Positions 47,216-58,221 of a DNA stretch of 64,000 nt are shown piece by piece; positions within the stretch are counted from its first letter, which is position 1, and the number at the start of each line of letters is the position of its first letter. Below the pieces are notes generated by a model. That model made no database searches, was not told where the DNA came from, and saw nothing but the letters and a program-made list of their open reading frames with translations. This stretch comes from Mastigocoleus sp. MO_188.B34 (GTDB lineage: Bacteria; Cyanobacteriota; Cyanobacteriia; Cyanobacteriales; Nostocaceae). The stretch is from positions 24,691 through 88,690 of the forward strand of contig NZ_JASJDK010000003.1 of the NCBI RefSeq assembly GCF_030065675.1. Reading direction: 5' to 3'. A program made the translations under genes and the position numbers.

Positions 47216-50200
47216 TTACCCATTACTAACCCCAGCTTTCTGCGCAAACATAATTAAGAATCTAAACGCTTTGACAATGTAACCAGTACATTCCTGAGGG
47301 GAAGAATCATAAAATGATTGCCATGCTTGAGCTTTATCTTCATCGTAGTGTCTTGTTCTTTTCGGTTTATCTTCCAGCCAAGATAGGCGCACAGCATGAC
47401 CGATCACAACATCAAGTACTATATATTCAGCAATTTGCAATTTAGGATTTTTTGCAACAATCGCAGCAAGTTGCATTAACGCTTCAATATTTACCTGACG
47501 GTACTCTGGAGATTCTATTTTGTTTAACAAATGTTCTACCGTTAGGGCAAAATTCTTTTCTCCTGGCGTCATCTCCGAAAGTATTAATTTACTTTCAAGG
47601 CGATTGCGACGTTCTAACTTATCACCAATAACCAAGCCTTGACAATGCTTCATTAACAGCCATACTTGCTGGTAAAAATCCTTTGGTACCCTTCCCGTAG
47701 TACCTTCAATATTGCGGAAATGTCGCCATCCGTTGATTGGATTTTCAGCTTTTTCTGCACCTTCTCTCTGTAGATTCCAATTAATTTCATTTTCCCTTTG
47801 TTGGCTGTGTAACGATTCTTGCTGGCGCAAAACTTCACTTACACCTACATATTCTACCAAGCAGTAACGTAACTTATTTCTGACCTCAAACGGCGAAAGT
47901 TGCATTAAATGTTCGTATGCTTCATCTTGAGTAACATTTAATTTCCATGCCAATTCGCCAGTTATTAGTAAAATCAGATAGCCGACTTTAATAGTTATAA
48001 GTCCTTCAAATAATTGTGGCTCTGTATTAATTAAGTTACTCAAATAAATCAGAATCTCTTGAGTTAAGACGCGATCGCGAACATCTTCACCACAAAAATT
48101 ATTGATTTTTTCCACAATTTCTTTGTGGGATAGGGGTACGGTAATCAGAGAATCCTCATTGTAAGACCGACCAATAGCTATTTGCTTACCCCGAACTAAT
48201 AGGCTTGTAATAACATCCGACAAGTGCATGTCCGCCATTTGCAGCAAACCAGCAGCCCGTCGCACCACAGCCCAAATACCTAATTCTCCAGCTCTTGTAT
48301 AAACTTCATTAAGTAAATCCTTCACCCTTGCAGGACATTCAAAAGTACCAAAACCGGTTTCAAATTCAAGTCCATGTAAGCGCGTTAAAGTTTGTAATAG
48401 CTCAACTTGCTCGTATAAATTTTCTGATGTGTGTAAATGAGACAATAATAGTTCTAAATTAGTTTCACACTCCATCTGAAATTCTTGGGTGTGAGCTAAT
48501 GGCCAATTTTGTTCTGGATCGCAGGAGAGATAATAACAACGGGGGACAGCATTCTTAACAGAGGAATAGGAAAATTCAAAGTTAGGCGAAACATCAATTC
48601 TTTCAATTGCAGAAGTCAGCATAAACTGATTTAAACGACCCAGTTTTACTCTGACTCCATTAAATAACCCGTCTTTGAGATCTTGAAGTGACTTCATTAA
48701 TTCCGGATTACCGGTTTCCATCATAGTCTGAGTCATACGAGTCAGCATCAAAGTTAGGGTAGGACGTCCTGGATCTCGCCAATATTTCTGGATATAAGCT
48801 AGTGTGGCGGTAAATTCATCTAGGAGAAAATGGTAATCTAAAGTTAAATAAAACTGCTGAGAATCTAAAAACGAAGGTAAAAGAACTACAGTTTCACTAC
48901 CAATGCGGAAAAATCTCGATGTTGTTAAACTACGGGGTAATCTCGCAGGACGTCCAGTTAAACCTAATTTTTCATTACACCCAATCTGTTCGTAAATAGT
49001 AATTAAGTCTTTGGCTTGACGAATTTGAATTGGTGCAACTTGTTGGGGTGTTTGAGTTGGAATCCCGTAAACTAAAAGCTTTTCTTGTAAATCTTCATTT
49101 GCAGCTAGCAAAGCAATTTGCACCATCGGTTGGCGTTCTCTACCGATATACAGGTGTCTTCCTAGAGGATCCACATCACCCAAAGCTAGCAATCCCTCAT
49201 CCAACATTTGTCCCAGGAAATATAAACTTTGTGCCCAAACCAAAGGGATATTATCATTCGGCAAACGAGGTTGGGAATGGGGCTCTAACTTTTCAGATTC
49301 AAGTTTTTCTCGTGGTACATAATATAGTTCTGGGAGCAAATACGAACCATTTCGTTCGATAACTACTTTCTGTAAAAGTTCTCGATAACGTTTAACTTGT
49401 GCTTCATTTTTGCAAAACAATCCGTCTAAATATAAATAAGTAAAAAATAACGGCCATTCGCATTCTATATGCTCAAATTGCTGTAGTTCCTCAGGTTCGT
49501 AGTGCAAACGTTCGGTGTTTTCTATAACTGTTTGATGTCCATCCCGTAAAAATCGCTTGCAACCATATTTTCCTTCTAGTTTGTTAATAATTTCAGCACG
49601 GGTACGATTTTGTAATTCCTTATCTATGACTGCAAAAGCTGGAAAACTAATAATGCTTAATAATGCTGCATCTATTTCTTTTGAAGCTGATTCTCTAGGT
49701 AATAGGGATTCTAAGGTAATTCTTGCACGGGCAATTTCATCTGGAAGTGCGTGAACTACTGAGGCTTGGGAACCCCTGACTCCAAATAAGTTCAACCCAT
49801 CGATGGCTTGTAGCGCGGCTTTAGCCATTCCTACAGAACTAGCATTTAATTCTGGATTACCATGATTAATCTTGTTACCTCTTTCCCAAATCCCGTAATC
49901 TGGAGTACGATAAGCCCGCCCAATATAGTAAATAAGATTTTGAACAAAATCAACTTCATCAATGGTATAGATTATCTGCAACCCCGATGCTGTCATCTGT
50001 GCCAACATCAAAATAAAGATGGACGTAGCATCCAACTGTAAATGACCCCATTCGTCATCGCCGACGACAACATCCCCCGTTGTCGTATCGTACTTGGCAT
50101 GAAGAGCATTTGAGGGTGACTGATTCTGCTTGAATTGCTCAACTTTATCAGCTTGTCGCATCATTGCAAATAGCAATCCCCGCATTAATTTGATGACACT

Positions 50201-50446
50201 GTGCTCTAACTCGTATGTCCGACCAAGATCTTCATCAATTTTGCGATATGCTAATGCCAATCCCCAAACAGCCAAAATACTATAAACGTTATCCCGCACC
50301 CAAGCGTCTGTATAGTCACCATGAGCAGTTATGGCTGTGGAAGCAGGCAACAAACCAGTAATTGGATTCTGGCGTTGAAGAATAATAGTCTTAATTTGCT
50401 GATAATAATATTCGAGGCGAATTGGTACGTCCGTGGCTATTTTCAT
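47216..50446 (-). CDS. GH15-like / phosphorylase-kinase-alpha-like large protein
   Basis: 1076 aa. The N-terminal 600 residues resemble the (alpha/alpha)6 glucoamylase-type domain of GH15 and of phosphorylase kinase alpha/beta subunits: YTDAWVRDNVYSILAVWGLA (47-66), a region with GDDEWGHLQLDATSIF, and EIECEWPLFFTYLYLDG-like segments. The C-terminal 450 residues are helical, as in phosphorylase kinase regulators. Cyanobacteria widely carry this protein; a role in glycogen metabolism is plausible, as hydrolase or regulator. No signal peptide, so cytosolic. Confidence 0.78.
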   Translation of the reverse strand: MKIATDVPIRLEYYYQQIKTIILQRQNPITGLLPASTAITAHGDYTDAWVRDNVYSILAVWGLALAYRKIDEDLGRTYELEHSVIKLMRGLLFAMMRQADKVEQFKQNQSPSNALHAKYDTTTGDVVVGDDEWGHLQLDATSIFILMLAQMTASGLQIIYTIDEVDFVQNLIYYIGRAYRTPDYGIWERGNKINHGNPELNASSVGMAKAALQAIDGLNLFGVRGSQASVVHALPDEIARARITLESLLPRESASKEIDAALLSIISFPAFAVIDKELQNRTRAEIINKLEGKYGCKRFLRDGHQTVIENTERLHYEPEELQQFEHIECEWPLFFTYLYLDGLFCKNEAQVKRYRELLQKVVIERNGSYLLPELYYVPREKLESEKLEPHSQPRLPNDNIPLVWAQSLYFLGQMLDEGLLALGDVDPLGRHLYIGRERQPMVQIALLAANEDLQEKLLVYGIPTQTPQQVAPIQIRQAKDLITIYEQIGCNEKLGLTGRPARLPRSLTTSRFFRIGSETVVLLPSFLDSQQFYLTLDYHFLLDEFTATLAYIQKYWRDPGRPTLTLMLTRMTQTMMETGNPELMKSLQDLKDGLFNGVRVKLGRLNQFMLTSAIERIDVSPNFEFSYSSVKNAVPRCYYLSCDPEQNWPLAHTQEFQMECETNLELLLSHLHTSENLYEQVELLQTLTRLHGLEFETGFGTFECPARVKDLLNEVYTRAGELGIWAVVRRAAGLLQMADMHLSDVITSLLVRGKQIAIGRSYNEDSLITVPLSHKEIVEKINNFCGEDVRDRVLTQEILIYLSNLINTEPQLFEGLITIKVGYLILLITGELAWKLNVTQDEAYEHLMQLSPFEVRNKLRYCLVEYVGVSEVLRQQESLHSQQRENEINWNLQREGAEKAENPINGWRHFRNIEGTTGRVPKDFYQQVWLLMKHCQGLVIGDKLERRNRLESKLILSEMTPGEKNFALTVEHLLNKIESPEYRQVNIEALMQLAAIVAKNPKLQIAEYIVLDVVIGHAVRLSWLEDKPKRTRHYDEDKAQAWQSFYDSSPQECTGYIVKAFRFLIMFAQKAGVSNG

Positions 50447-51856
50447 GTTAATTTCCAGAGCTTTTAAGGAATTATCACCCTTCAGCCTTGAAGTAAATTA
50501 TATCGATTGAGATATAAAATTTTCTGTAATTAATGATTGTATTACTAATTTAATCTTTTAGAAAACAATTACTATTATGCTTATATATAAATGTATTTAG
50601 ATTTCATGTTCGGATAAAGTATATTTTAAAAGTAATATTTTTCGGGAATTAGAGATTATAGAAGAAAACCAAAGTAAATATGCGAAAAATATCGATAATT
50701 AAAGTTTGCGAAAATCATTTTACTAAATAAACTTAATTTTATTTGTCAAGTTATATCTTTGAAGTATATTTTCAGGATGCACGCTCAGGATATACTTCAA
50801 AGATTTACTTTTAAGATATTTTTACACTTACTTTAGCTTAGTAAATTATTCTTACTTGTACTGTCAATAATAATAATGATAGTTTATTGTTTACTAAACT
50901 CTAATTTTTATTGACGTTGTACATTTAATCATAAATTCTAGACAAAATAAAATATACTTAAGAAAGGCAATGGCACTGAACGCTAGTGTCAAATAATGCA
51001 CATTTACTCAAACTTGTCTACTCTTGAATTAAAGCGCAAATCAAACTTTTATTAATACCACTTAAATATATCGTACCATGCAAGAATCAAGTTATTTGCT
51101 TTTTCAAAGAAAATTACTTCGAAGATGTAATTATTGTATTTCCAGCGAATAAATATTTGATTCTGTTCGCTCGTTATTGACTAATAGCATTAACATTATT
51201 TTTCCTCTGATTCAATCAGAGAAAGCTCATAAATCTATAAATCACTACTTCCGAGTAACTGAAATCATCAGACTAGCATTGGAAGTTACATAATAGTTCT
51301 GTGTTTATTAATTGTGTTTGTTAATTAATAGACATCTCCAGAAATGAGATATCACCCCTGACTACATAAGGCTTTTATATCCTTTTTCGGAGATGTCTAA
51401 TTTATTTCGTCCTTAACAAGGATAAATTTGGAGGTTAAGAAATTAAAACTACAATATCTTTACAAAACAATCAGTGTTATTACATGTTTTTATCTTCTAT
51501 CATATCAAAAAAAAACATCAAATAAACTGTAAATATTTTGACCCGATAGAAATTAGAATGAAAATAGAAGATTCCCTTGACACAGATTTTCATAGTAGTA
51601 AAATTTACTCTAAGAAAATTGAAATTACAGCATATAAAAGCCAATGTGTGCTGAATGTCACACAGTTTATCTCTTGAGGGGTAGGATCTACCGGATAGGT
51701 AACTTCCGGGTTAGTATTATGACTTATGGTGTCTAATTGGTTTATCAATTCCAATTCTTGAGATTTTATGGACAACAGTCCACACGAAGGCAGTAATATC
51801 CTCCTCTGAACTGGCGAGCTTGTCTCCCAGTACAGGGGAGACAATAGGAGGGGATT
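50447..51856. other. Intergenic region and long mgtE leader
   Basis: 1.4 kb. The first 850 bp are AT-rich without structure. An 11-bp inverted repeat TAGACATCTCC (51330-51340) pairs with GGAGATGTCTA (51390-51400). From 51.66 kb there are three more hairpins before mgtE. Short frames here lack domains. Confidence 0.5.
51690..51843 (+). promoter_or_regulatory. Possible structured 5' leader of mgtE
   Basis: Three hairpins precede the gene: CCGGA/TCCGG (51691-51709), TGGAC/GTCCA (51769-51782) and TGTCTCCC/GGGAGACA (51821-51843). The last directly abuts the Shine-Dalgarno ATAGGAGGGG. This fits a cis-regulated leader, but I cannot match it to the M-box or another riboswitch. Confidence 0.35.
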
Positions 51857-53203
51857 ATGCTTGCACAAAATGTTAGCAATAATGTTGTTGACATAGAGGA
51901 CTTGAGCCGACTCAAATCAGATTTAAATCGTTTACAAGCTGTCGATGTTGGGGAGTATATTAGTAAGTTGCCTCGCAAAAAAAGGGCGCTTGCGTTTCGG
52001 CTTCTCAATAAAGGTCAAGCAATTAACGTTTTTGAATATTTACCACCGGAAATACAGCAACAATTAATTAATTCATTGCACGACAGTCGAGTCGTGCAAA
52101 TTGTTGAAGAAATGAGTCCGGACGAGCGGGCTGTTTTATTTGATGAGTTACCAGCAGGGGTTGTCAAGCGTCTTTTACACGAACTCAGTCCCGAGCAGCG
52201 TCAAGCAACAGCAACAATTTTGGGCTACTCCGAAGGGACTGCAGGACGGGTCATGACTACGGAGTACGTACGCTTGCAAGAGGGATTAACCGTAGGGGAA
52301 GCTCTAGAAAAAATTCGCCGTCAGGATCGAGATAAAGAGACTATCTACTACGCTTACGTTACAGACTACAACCGCAAACTGAGGAGTGTGGTTTCCCTGA
52401 GGCAGTTACTATTTTCGTTACCTGATGCACTGTTGCGGGATATAGCTAGCGACCGTGTAGTGAAAATTAAAACTGAAACCCCCCAAGAAGAAGTAGCGCA
52501 ATTAATGAAGCGTTATGATTTGATTGCGTTACCCGTAGTTGACCGCGAAAAAAGGTTAGTTGGAATAGTTACCATAGATGATGTAGTAGATATTCTTGAG
52601 GAAGAAGCTACAGAAGACATTCAGAAACTAGCGGGTGTTAGTGGCGGGGATGAAGCAGCTTTATCACCTCCCCAGGTGACAATTCGCAAGCGTTTACCTT
52701 GGTTATTGGGAAACATTGCTCTTTATGTTACTGCTGCCAATGTAATTGCACCTTTTCAGCAAGTAATTACTATCGTCCCAGTATTAGCAATTATTATGCC
52801 GATTTTGGCTAACAGTAGCGGCAATGTTGCTTTCCAAGTTTTGTCTGTTACTGTGAGGGGGTTAGGTGTAGGCGAAATAACCCCAAAAGATACCCTTAAA
52901 GTGCTCCGTAAGGAGCTTTTAGCTGGTTTGGGTACAGCAATTGGATTAGGTAGTGCTTTGGCTGGATTATCGTTAATGTGGGCACCATCAGGAGAACATT
53001 GGGTATCCTTTGTCGCTGGTGCTGTGATGTCAGTGAACGTTCTCATTGCTGTAACCCTAGGGACAGTATTACCGATGGGTTTCAAACAATTGAACTTAGA
53101 CCCGGCATTAATTTGTGGACCTTTAATGACAACTACTTTAGATGCTATTGGTTTTTTGACATTCTTATCTTTAGTATCATTTGCTTTGCAAGTATTACCA
53201 TAG
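51857..53203 (+). CDS. mgtE: Magnesium transporter MgtE
   Basis: 448 aa. The N-terminal helical superfamily domain (about 15-125, with AFRLLNKGQAINVFEYLPPE) is followed by two CBS domains (about 130-255) containing RQDRDKETIYYAYVTD and IDDVVDILEEEATEDIQKL. The C-terminal five-helix channel domain (about 275-448) carries the conserved PILANSSGNVAFQ. It is a Mg2+-gated Mg2+ channel of the cytoplasmic membrane. The ATG follows AGGAGGGG by 5 nt. Confidence 0.95.
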   Translation: MLAQNVSNNVVDIEDLSRLKSDLNRLQAVDVGEYISKLPRKKRALAFRLLNKGQAINVFEYLPPEIQQQLINSLHDSRVVQIVEEMSPDERAVLFDELPAGVVKRLLHELSPEQRQATATILGYSEGTAGRVMTTEYVRLQEGLTVGEALEKIRRQDRDKETIYYAYVTDYNRKLRSVVSLRQLLFSLPDALLRDIASDRVVKIKTETPQEEVAQLMKRYDLIALPVVDREKRLVGIVTIDDVVDILEEEATEDIQKLAGVSGGDEAALSPPQVTIRKRLPWLLGNIALYVTAANVIAPFQQVITIVPVLAIIMPILANSSGNVAFQVLSVTVRGLGVGEITPKDTLKVLRKELLAGLGTAIGLGSALAGLSLMWAPSGEHWVSFVAGAVMSVNVLIAVTLGTVLPMGFKQLNLDPALICGPLMTTTLDAIGFLTFLSLVSFALQVLP

Positions 53204-54209
53204 GTTCCATAAGTTAAAGATTATTGCTAATATTCGTGGCAAGACACTTCTGATACCATGCTAAAAAACTGCAAATATCCGTGCATTTTAGAGCTACTAG
53301 TTATTGGTTTTATCCCACTACTTTTTTCTTTTTTCGATCTAAGGTATTTTTTGTTTCCTGCTCACTTTCAAGTAAGATATGATTTCCTAAACTACGGGTT
53401 TAGTAGTACACGCTCTTGCTTGGGATTATCCTAGACTTTAAAGAATTGCTTTGCTTATTTATAGAAAACCTTAGAAATAGTGATTGGTTATTGAAAATTT
53501 GATGGGTACAGTTATTTTCTGTGCCCACTATAATTTTCATTATGCTTAAAACTTACCTGTTTGGAATTTTGCTTTGTCACCATCAGCAAGGCTTATCTTA
53601 TAGGCGATCGCTACTATAGCACTACGAAGTTACGTTAGGACATATATTAATCCTAAAAGCCATACGTATTAGCCTTATGTCCTACGGACACGCAATAACT
53701 ACGTTAAGTACTTGGAGAAAATTAATTGTATATTTGTCATTGCGTTAGCACGCACCTACGGTGAACAGCTTTGCTGCGGGCTAGTGGAGCGTAGCGTAAC
53801 GTAGCATATGTCCTGTCGGACAACGCTAACGCTAACGCAAGGCTTTGAGATTGCTGAGGACGCGCTCCGCGTTCAGCTTTGCTGCGGTCTAACACTATCG
53901 TTTGTTCTAACGAACACGCAATACCTACGGTACGCTTCCGCTAAGCGCTAACGCAATGACATAAATATTTTTGTCCAACTACTTACGCTTCGCTGGACGC
54001 CAATGACTTTTTACTTTTTACTTGCGCGTAGCGCTATAAGTGAGTTATGGGTCAAAGGCTGAAAGCCAGTTTTAAAAGACATTCTACTTCTGGCTCTTGT
54101 CTTCTGAGTCCTGCTATAGGTAATATCTTCAACAGGTATTTTCTTTTCCTAGGCATTAAATCGAAGAGCTTTAGCCTAAAGTGTCTGTAGGACATCGAGA
54201 AAATAACCA
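53204..54209. repeat. Intergenic repeat mosaic
   Basis: About 1 kb with no gene. From 53.6 to 54.05 kb it is a patchwork of palindromic modules (TCCTACGGACACGCAATA, CACGCACCTACGGTGAACAG, GCGCTCCGCGTTCAGC and CTAATGACTT-like ends) shared with 1.3, 23.3 and 27.2 kb. Confidence 0.65.
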
Positions 54210-54476
54210 ATGACTAAAACATTAATTTTATACGGTAAACCGGAATGCCACTTGTGTGAGGGTTTACAAGAAAAATTAGAACAAATTCAAAATATCCCAT
54301 TTAAGTTAGAAATTCGTGATATTACTACTCGCGAAGATTGGTTTGCTGCATATCAATATGAAGTTCCTGTTTTATTCGCTGCTGGTAACGATTCAGAAAG
54401 TTTGCAACCCATACCGCGCCCGTCACCTCGTGCAACAGTAAAACAACTAGAAAAAATTCTCCAGAAGTATCTTTGA
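54210..54476 (+). CDS. Glutaredoxin family protein
   Basis: 88 aa, thioredoxin fold with active site Cys13-His-Leu-Cys16 in YGKPECHLCEGL and the cis-proline loop YEVPVLFA (about 50-57). It belongs to the short DUF836/glutaredoxin-like proteins; a disulfide reductase role is likely but the partner is unknown. It lies 323 bp upstream of murE. Confidence 0.85.
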   Translation: MTKTLILYGKPECHLCEGLQEKLEQIQNIPFKLEIRDITTREDWFAAYQYEVPVLFAAGNDSESLQPIPRPSPRATVKQLEKILQKYL

Positions 54477-54799
54477 GTATTTGTATGTAGAAAAAAATAG
54501 TGCAAAATAAGCGGATAAATTGGCACAGAGAAATAGAGGCAGGATATAAACTTACCTCATGGCAATGACGAAGTTTAAAATCAGGGTTAACAAGTAAACA
54601 GTAATATTCGCCAAACTTAGCCTAAGAAACTTAGTTGCGAGTACAGAGCCGTTAATATATGGTCAAAATCATTCGAATGATTTTGACCAAAAAACACAGG
54701 TTTATTGCTCTTATTACCAGTGACTGTTCACTTGTTAATTCTCAAGCTACGTCATTGACTTTGATTTCTCATCCCTTTGTTTGTCACGAGGTTGATACA
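54477..54799. promoter_or_regulatory. Leader region of murE with a 28-bp perfect palindrome
   Basis: The only structure is at 54661-54688: GGTCAAAATCATTC followed by its exact reverse complement, 111 bp before the murE ATG. It could be an operator for a dimeric regulator or an RNA hairpin. An open frame runs through it in phase with murE, but that N-terminal extension is not family-like. Confidence 0.6.
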
Positions 54800-56290
54800 A
54801 TGAAACTGCGGGAATTGCTTGCGGCGATCGATGAAAATATTCAATTACCCGAACATCCGGCAATGGATGAGGAAGTTAAGGGTTTAACAACAAACTCCCA
54901 TGCAACAGCCCCGGGAAACTTGTTTATTGGAATGCCTGGTACGCGCGTTGATGGCGGTGATTTTTGGCAAAGCGCTTTAAAATCTGGGGCTATTGGTGCT
55001 GTTATCTCTTCCCAAGCATTTGAGAAACATCCACCAACAGCTAACGATTGTGTGGTAAGTGGTACTGATATGCCGAAAATTTGTGCTCAAATTGCTTCTA
55101 CTTTTTATGGCTATCCGGGTCAAAAACTTAAAATGGTGGGAGTTACCGGCACAAACGGTAAAACCACTACTTCTCATTTGATTGAATATTTTTTACATCA
55201 AAGTAAATTGCCTGCAGCTTTGATGGGTACCCTTTATACTCGTTGGCAGGGATTTTCAGAAACTGCGATTCATACCACTCCCTTTGCTGTAGATTTACAA
55301 AAACAGTTAGCTGCAGCCATGAATGCTGGTAACGAGTACGGTGTCATGGAAGTCAGTTCCCATGCTTTAGCCCAAGGTCGGGTATTGGGTTGTCAATTTG
55401 AGGTAAGTGTGTTTACGAACCTCACCCAAGACCACTTGGACTATCACAAAGACATGGATGACTATTTTGCTGCTAAAGCATTATTGTTTAGCCCTAACTA
55501 TCTTAAAGGACGAGCCATAATTAATTCTGATGATTCCTATGGGAAAAAACTAATTGAATCTTTAGAGGAAAGTCAGGTTTGGAGTTACAGCGTTAATAAT
55601 TCTACAGCTGATTTGTGGATGAGCGACCTTAACTACGAATCCAATGGGGTTAGTGGTAAACTTCATACACCCAAGGGTGAAGTAGAATTTAGTTCGCCTT
55701 TAATCGGTCAATATAACTTAGAAAACTTATTGGCTGCTGTAGGTGCTGTTTTACATTTAGGATTAGATTTACAGCTAATAGCTAATGCCATTCCACAATT
55801 CCATGGAGTTCCGGGAAGAATGGAGCGGGTACAAGTTAATTCTCAACAAGATATTAGTGTAATTGTCGATTATGCCCACACTCCAGACAGTTTAGAAAAT
55901 CTATTGAAAGCATCCCGTCCATTTATTCAGGGTAAAATGATTTGCGTTTTCGGTTGTGGTGGTGATCGCGATCGTACCAAGCGTCCCCAAATGGGTAAAA
56001 TCGCTGCGGATTTTTCCGACTTAGCTGTGGTGACTTCTGACAATCCTCGTACTGAAGACCCAGAAAAGATTTTGGAAGATATTCTGGAAGGAATCCCAGA
56101 CTCAGTTAATCCAACCGTAATTTGCGATCGCGCAACTGCGATCAAAACAGCAATTTTGGGTGCAAAATCTGGAGATGGAGTCTTAATTGCTGGGAAAGGA
56201 CATGAAGACTACCAAATTTTAGGTACTGAGAAAATTCATTTTGATGACCGAGAACATGCACGTGATGCTTTAGTCATACGAATGAAGTAG
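54800..56290 (+). CDS. murE: UDP-MurNAc-L-Ala-D-Glu:meso-diaminopimelate ligase
   Basis: 496 aa from the ATG at 54800 (MKLRELLAAI). It adds meso-diaminopimelate to the peptidoglycan stem peptide in the cytosol. ATP loop GVTGTNGKTTT (114-124), then EVSSHAL and the C-terminal TSDNPRTEDP, whose DNPR is the meso-DAP selectivity motif, consistent with a cyanobacterial wall. An in-frame start at 54659 would add 47 residues with no family match. Followed by a heptamer repeat. Confidence 0.95.
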   Translation: MKLRELLAAIDENIQLPEHPAMDEEVKGLTTNSHATAPGNLFIGMPGTRVDGGDFWQSALKSGAIGAVISSQAFEKHPPTANDCVVSGTDMPKICAQIASTFYGYPGQKLKMVGVTGTNGKTTTSHLIEYFLHQSKLPAALMGTLYTRWQGFSETAIHTTPFAVDLQKQLAAAMNAGNEYGVMEVSSHALAQGRVLGCQFEVSVFTNLTQDHLDYHKDMDDYFAAKALLFSPNYLKGRAIINSDDSYGKKLIESLEESQVWSYSVNNSTADLWMSDLNYESNGVSGKLHTPKGEVEFSSPLIGQYNLENLLAAVGAVLHLGLDLQLIANAIPQFHGVPGRMERVQVNSQQDISVIVDYAHTPDSLENLLKASRPFIQGKMICVFGCGGDRDRTKRPQMGKIAADFSDLAVVTSDNPRTEDPEKILEDILEGIPDSVNPTVICDRATAIKTAILGAKSGDGVLIAGKGHEDYQILGTEKIHFDDREHARDALVIRMK

Positions 56291-56360
56291 AGGAATTGGG
56301 GATTAGCGATTTGGTAATGGGTAATGGGTAATGAAAATATATTTTAATACCCAACCGCTA

Positions 56361-56440
56361 GTCCCCAATCCCCAATCCCCAGTCGCCAATCCCCAGTCGC
56401 CAATCCCCAATCTCCAATCTCCAATCCCCAATCACCGCAA
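56361..56440. repeat. Heptamer tandem repeat after murE
   Basis: Runs of CCAATCCCCAATCTCC and CCAGTCGCC units; a short tandem repeat of the genome, non-coding. Confidence 0.8.
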
Positions 56441-56542
56441 TTCCCTAATTTTTTGTTAAAAATAGACACTTAAGGGTAAAAAGATAAGAGAGTATTATTT
56501 TTTGCTCTGTTTTTTGTTTGTGTCAATTTTACGGCTTAACCC

Positions 56543-58021
56543 ATGAAAGTCTCTCTAACTCAGGATAAATCGTTATTTCAGTTCCTTTTGGAGCAAAAGT
56601 TATATAATTCTCAGTCAGTTTCATCTCTTAGTCCGGCGAGTTTCCTCTCACTGCTGAGTTCGCAAGTTGACTTATTAATTGAAGAAGAAGTTAGAGCCAC
56701 TTTGTGGGTTAAGCTACCTCCCGGTAAAATTTGGCGTTCGGAAATTCAGCGTTATTGTTCTTGGCTGGGAAATTCTGCTAATATTTTTAACTATTATGTT
56801 GGTGATGTAGCTTCAGATAATAAAGCTTCAGGTTCAAATTCTCTCCGTTCAAAAAACAATATTACACCTTTTGAACAAAATGGAATTCCCTTCACTAATA
56901 TTGAACTCAAAAGAGAACATCAATTACAAAGAGAATATTTTCTGATCGCACAATCGCCCCGATGGTTCAGCTTGATATTATGTCATCGACCACGAAAAAA
57001 TCTTCGAAAACAGATTGCTTCCAAGATCAAAATAAATAAAAAACATTTTTTATTAACAATTACTAACTTCGAACAAAAAATAATTTATTCTGCTTTAGAA
57101 GCAATTGAAAAAGACACTGTTAAATCTAATTCAACAAGCACGATTGTAGATGTCAACTCAAACTCAACTACAGAATCGACATTAATAGCTAAATTTTTTA
57201 CAAAGCAATTACAGCGACAAGAGGAAATTCAATATCACAGAATTAATAACCGTTTGTTTAAATTAAAACAGCAAAATCAAAAATTAGAAAATAACTTACA
57301 GCTTAAAGATGATTATCTGAGTAGTGTTTGTCAAGAGTTACGGACTCCTCTTACGCATATGAAAACGGCGTTGAGTCTTTTAAATTCTCCGTCTATGAAG
57401 AATACCCAACGTCAGCGTTATCTACAAATGCTTAGCAGTCAATGCGAACGTCAAAATTCTCTGATTCATGGCGTACTAGATCTTGCTGAGATAGAACGCA
57501 ATCTTGAGGAAATGACCTTAGAAGCCGTACATTTGTCGGATATAGTTCCTGGTGTAGTTAGTACATATCAACCAATTGCCCATGAAAAAGGTATAATGCT
57601 TGCCTACACAGTATCCAATGAATTACCGTCTGTTTGGTGCGTTCGTGGTGGTTTGAAACAAATCTTAATTCATTTGATTGCTAACAGCATTAGATTTACT
57701 TCTAGTAATGGACAAGTATGGGTAAGGGGACGAGTCCACGGAAAATATGTTGAGTTGGAAGTTCGGGATACTGGAGTAGGAATTCCAGAACATGAGATTC
57801 ACAAAATATTTGAACGTTTTTACCGAGTACGTTCGGGAGCTACTGAAGATTCTACTGGTGCAGGATTAGGTTTGACTATTGTGCAGCAATTACTTTGGCG
57901 TAGTGGTGGCTTTATTTCTGTTAAAAGTAAATTGTCTGAAGGGTCTACTTTCACAGTAAGTTTACCAAGGGTTTTTGAGAGCGGTCGCATTTCACAAACA
58001 CCAAAAAGTTTATCAAAATAA
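56543..58021 (+). CDS. Histidine-kinase-like protein lacking the phosphoacceptor His
   Basis: 492 aa. The N-terminal half (1-180) resembles the DICT-type sensory domain of cyanobacteria. A coiled segment (235-260) leads to the HisKA-like helix SVCQELRTPLTHMKTALSLL, where the normal His of the H-box is Gln264. The ATPase domain is intact: N-box LIHLIANSIRF, DTGVGIPEHE, FERFYRVRS and GAGLGLTIVQQ. Without the His it may phosphorylate nothing by the usual route, or it may regulate a partner kinase. No response regulator is adjacent. The related but different kinase-like gene is convergent, 200 bp away. Confidence 0.8.
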   Translation: MKVSLTQDKSLFQFLLEQKLYNSQSVSSLSPASFLSLLSSQVDLLIEEEVRATLWVKLPPGKIWRSEIQRYCSWLGNSANIFNYYVGDVASDNKASGSNSLRSKNNITPFEQNGIPFTNIELKREHQLQREYFLIAQSPRWFSLILCHRPRKNLRKQIASKIKINKKHFLLTITNFEQKIIYSALEAIEKDTVKSNSTSTIVDVNSNSTTESTLIAKFFTKQLQRQEEIQYHRINNRLFKLKQQNQKLENNLQLKDDYLSSVCQELRTPLTHMKTALSLLNSPSMKNTQRQRYLQMLSSQCERQNSLIHGVLDLAEIERNLEEMTLEAVHLSDIVPGVVSTYQPIAHEKGIMLAYTVSNELPSVWCVRGGLKQILIHLIANSIRFTSSNGQVWVRGRVHGKYVELEVRDTGVGIPEHEIHKIFERFYRVRSGATEDSTGAGLGLTIVQQLLWRSGGFISVKSKLSEGSTFTVSLPRVFESGRISQTPKSLSK

Positions 58022-58221
58022 GAATGGGTAAGTAGTAATAACCGAATAACACAATTATTAACTGGTAGTTCTCTAATATTGATTGATTTTCAATTTCGCC
58101 TCATAGGTATCACTTCACCAGAAGTATTATTTCGTGAGGAGCATTACTTTGAAAGTATAATTCTGAACTGAACTGTGTGGCTGTGGTTAATAGACTGTCT
58201 TAAGCAAGAAAATGTAGAATT

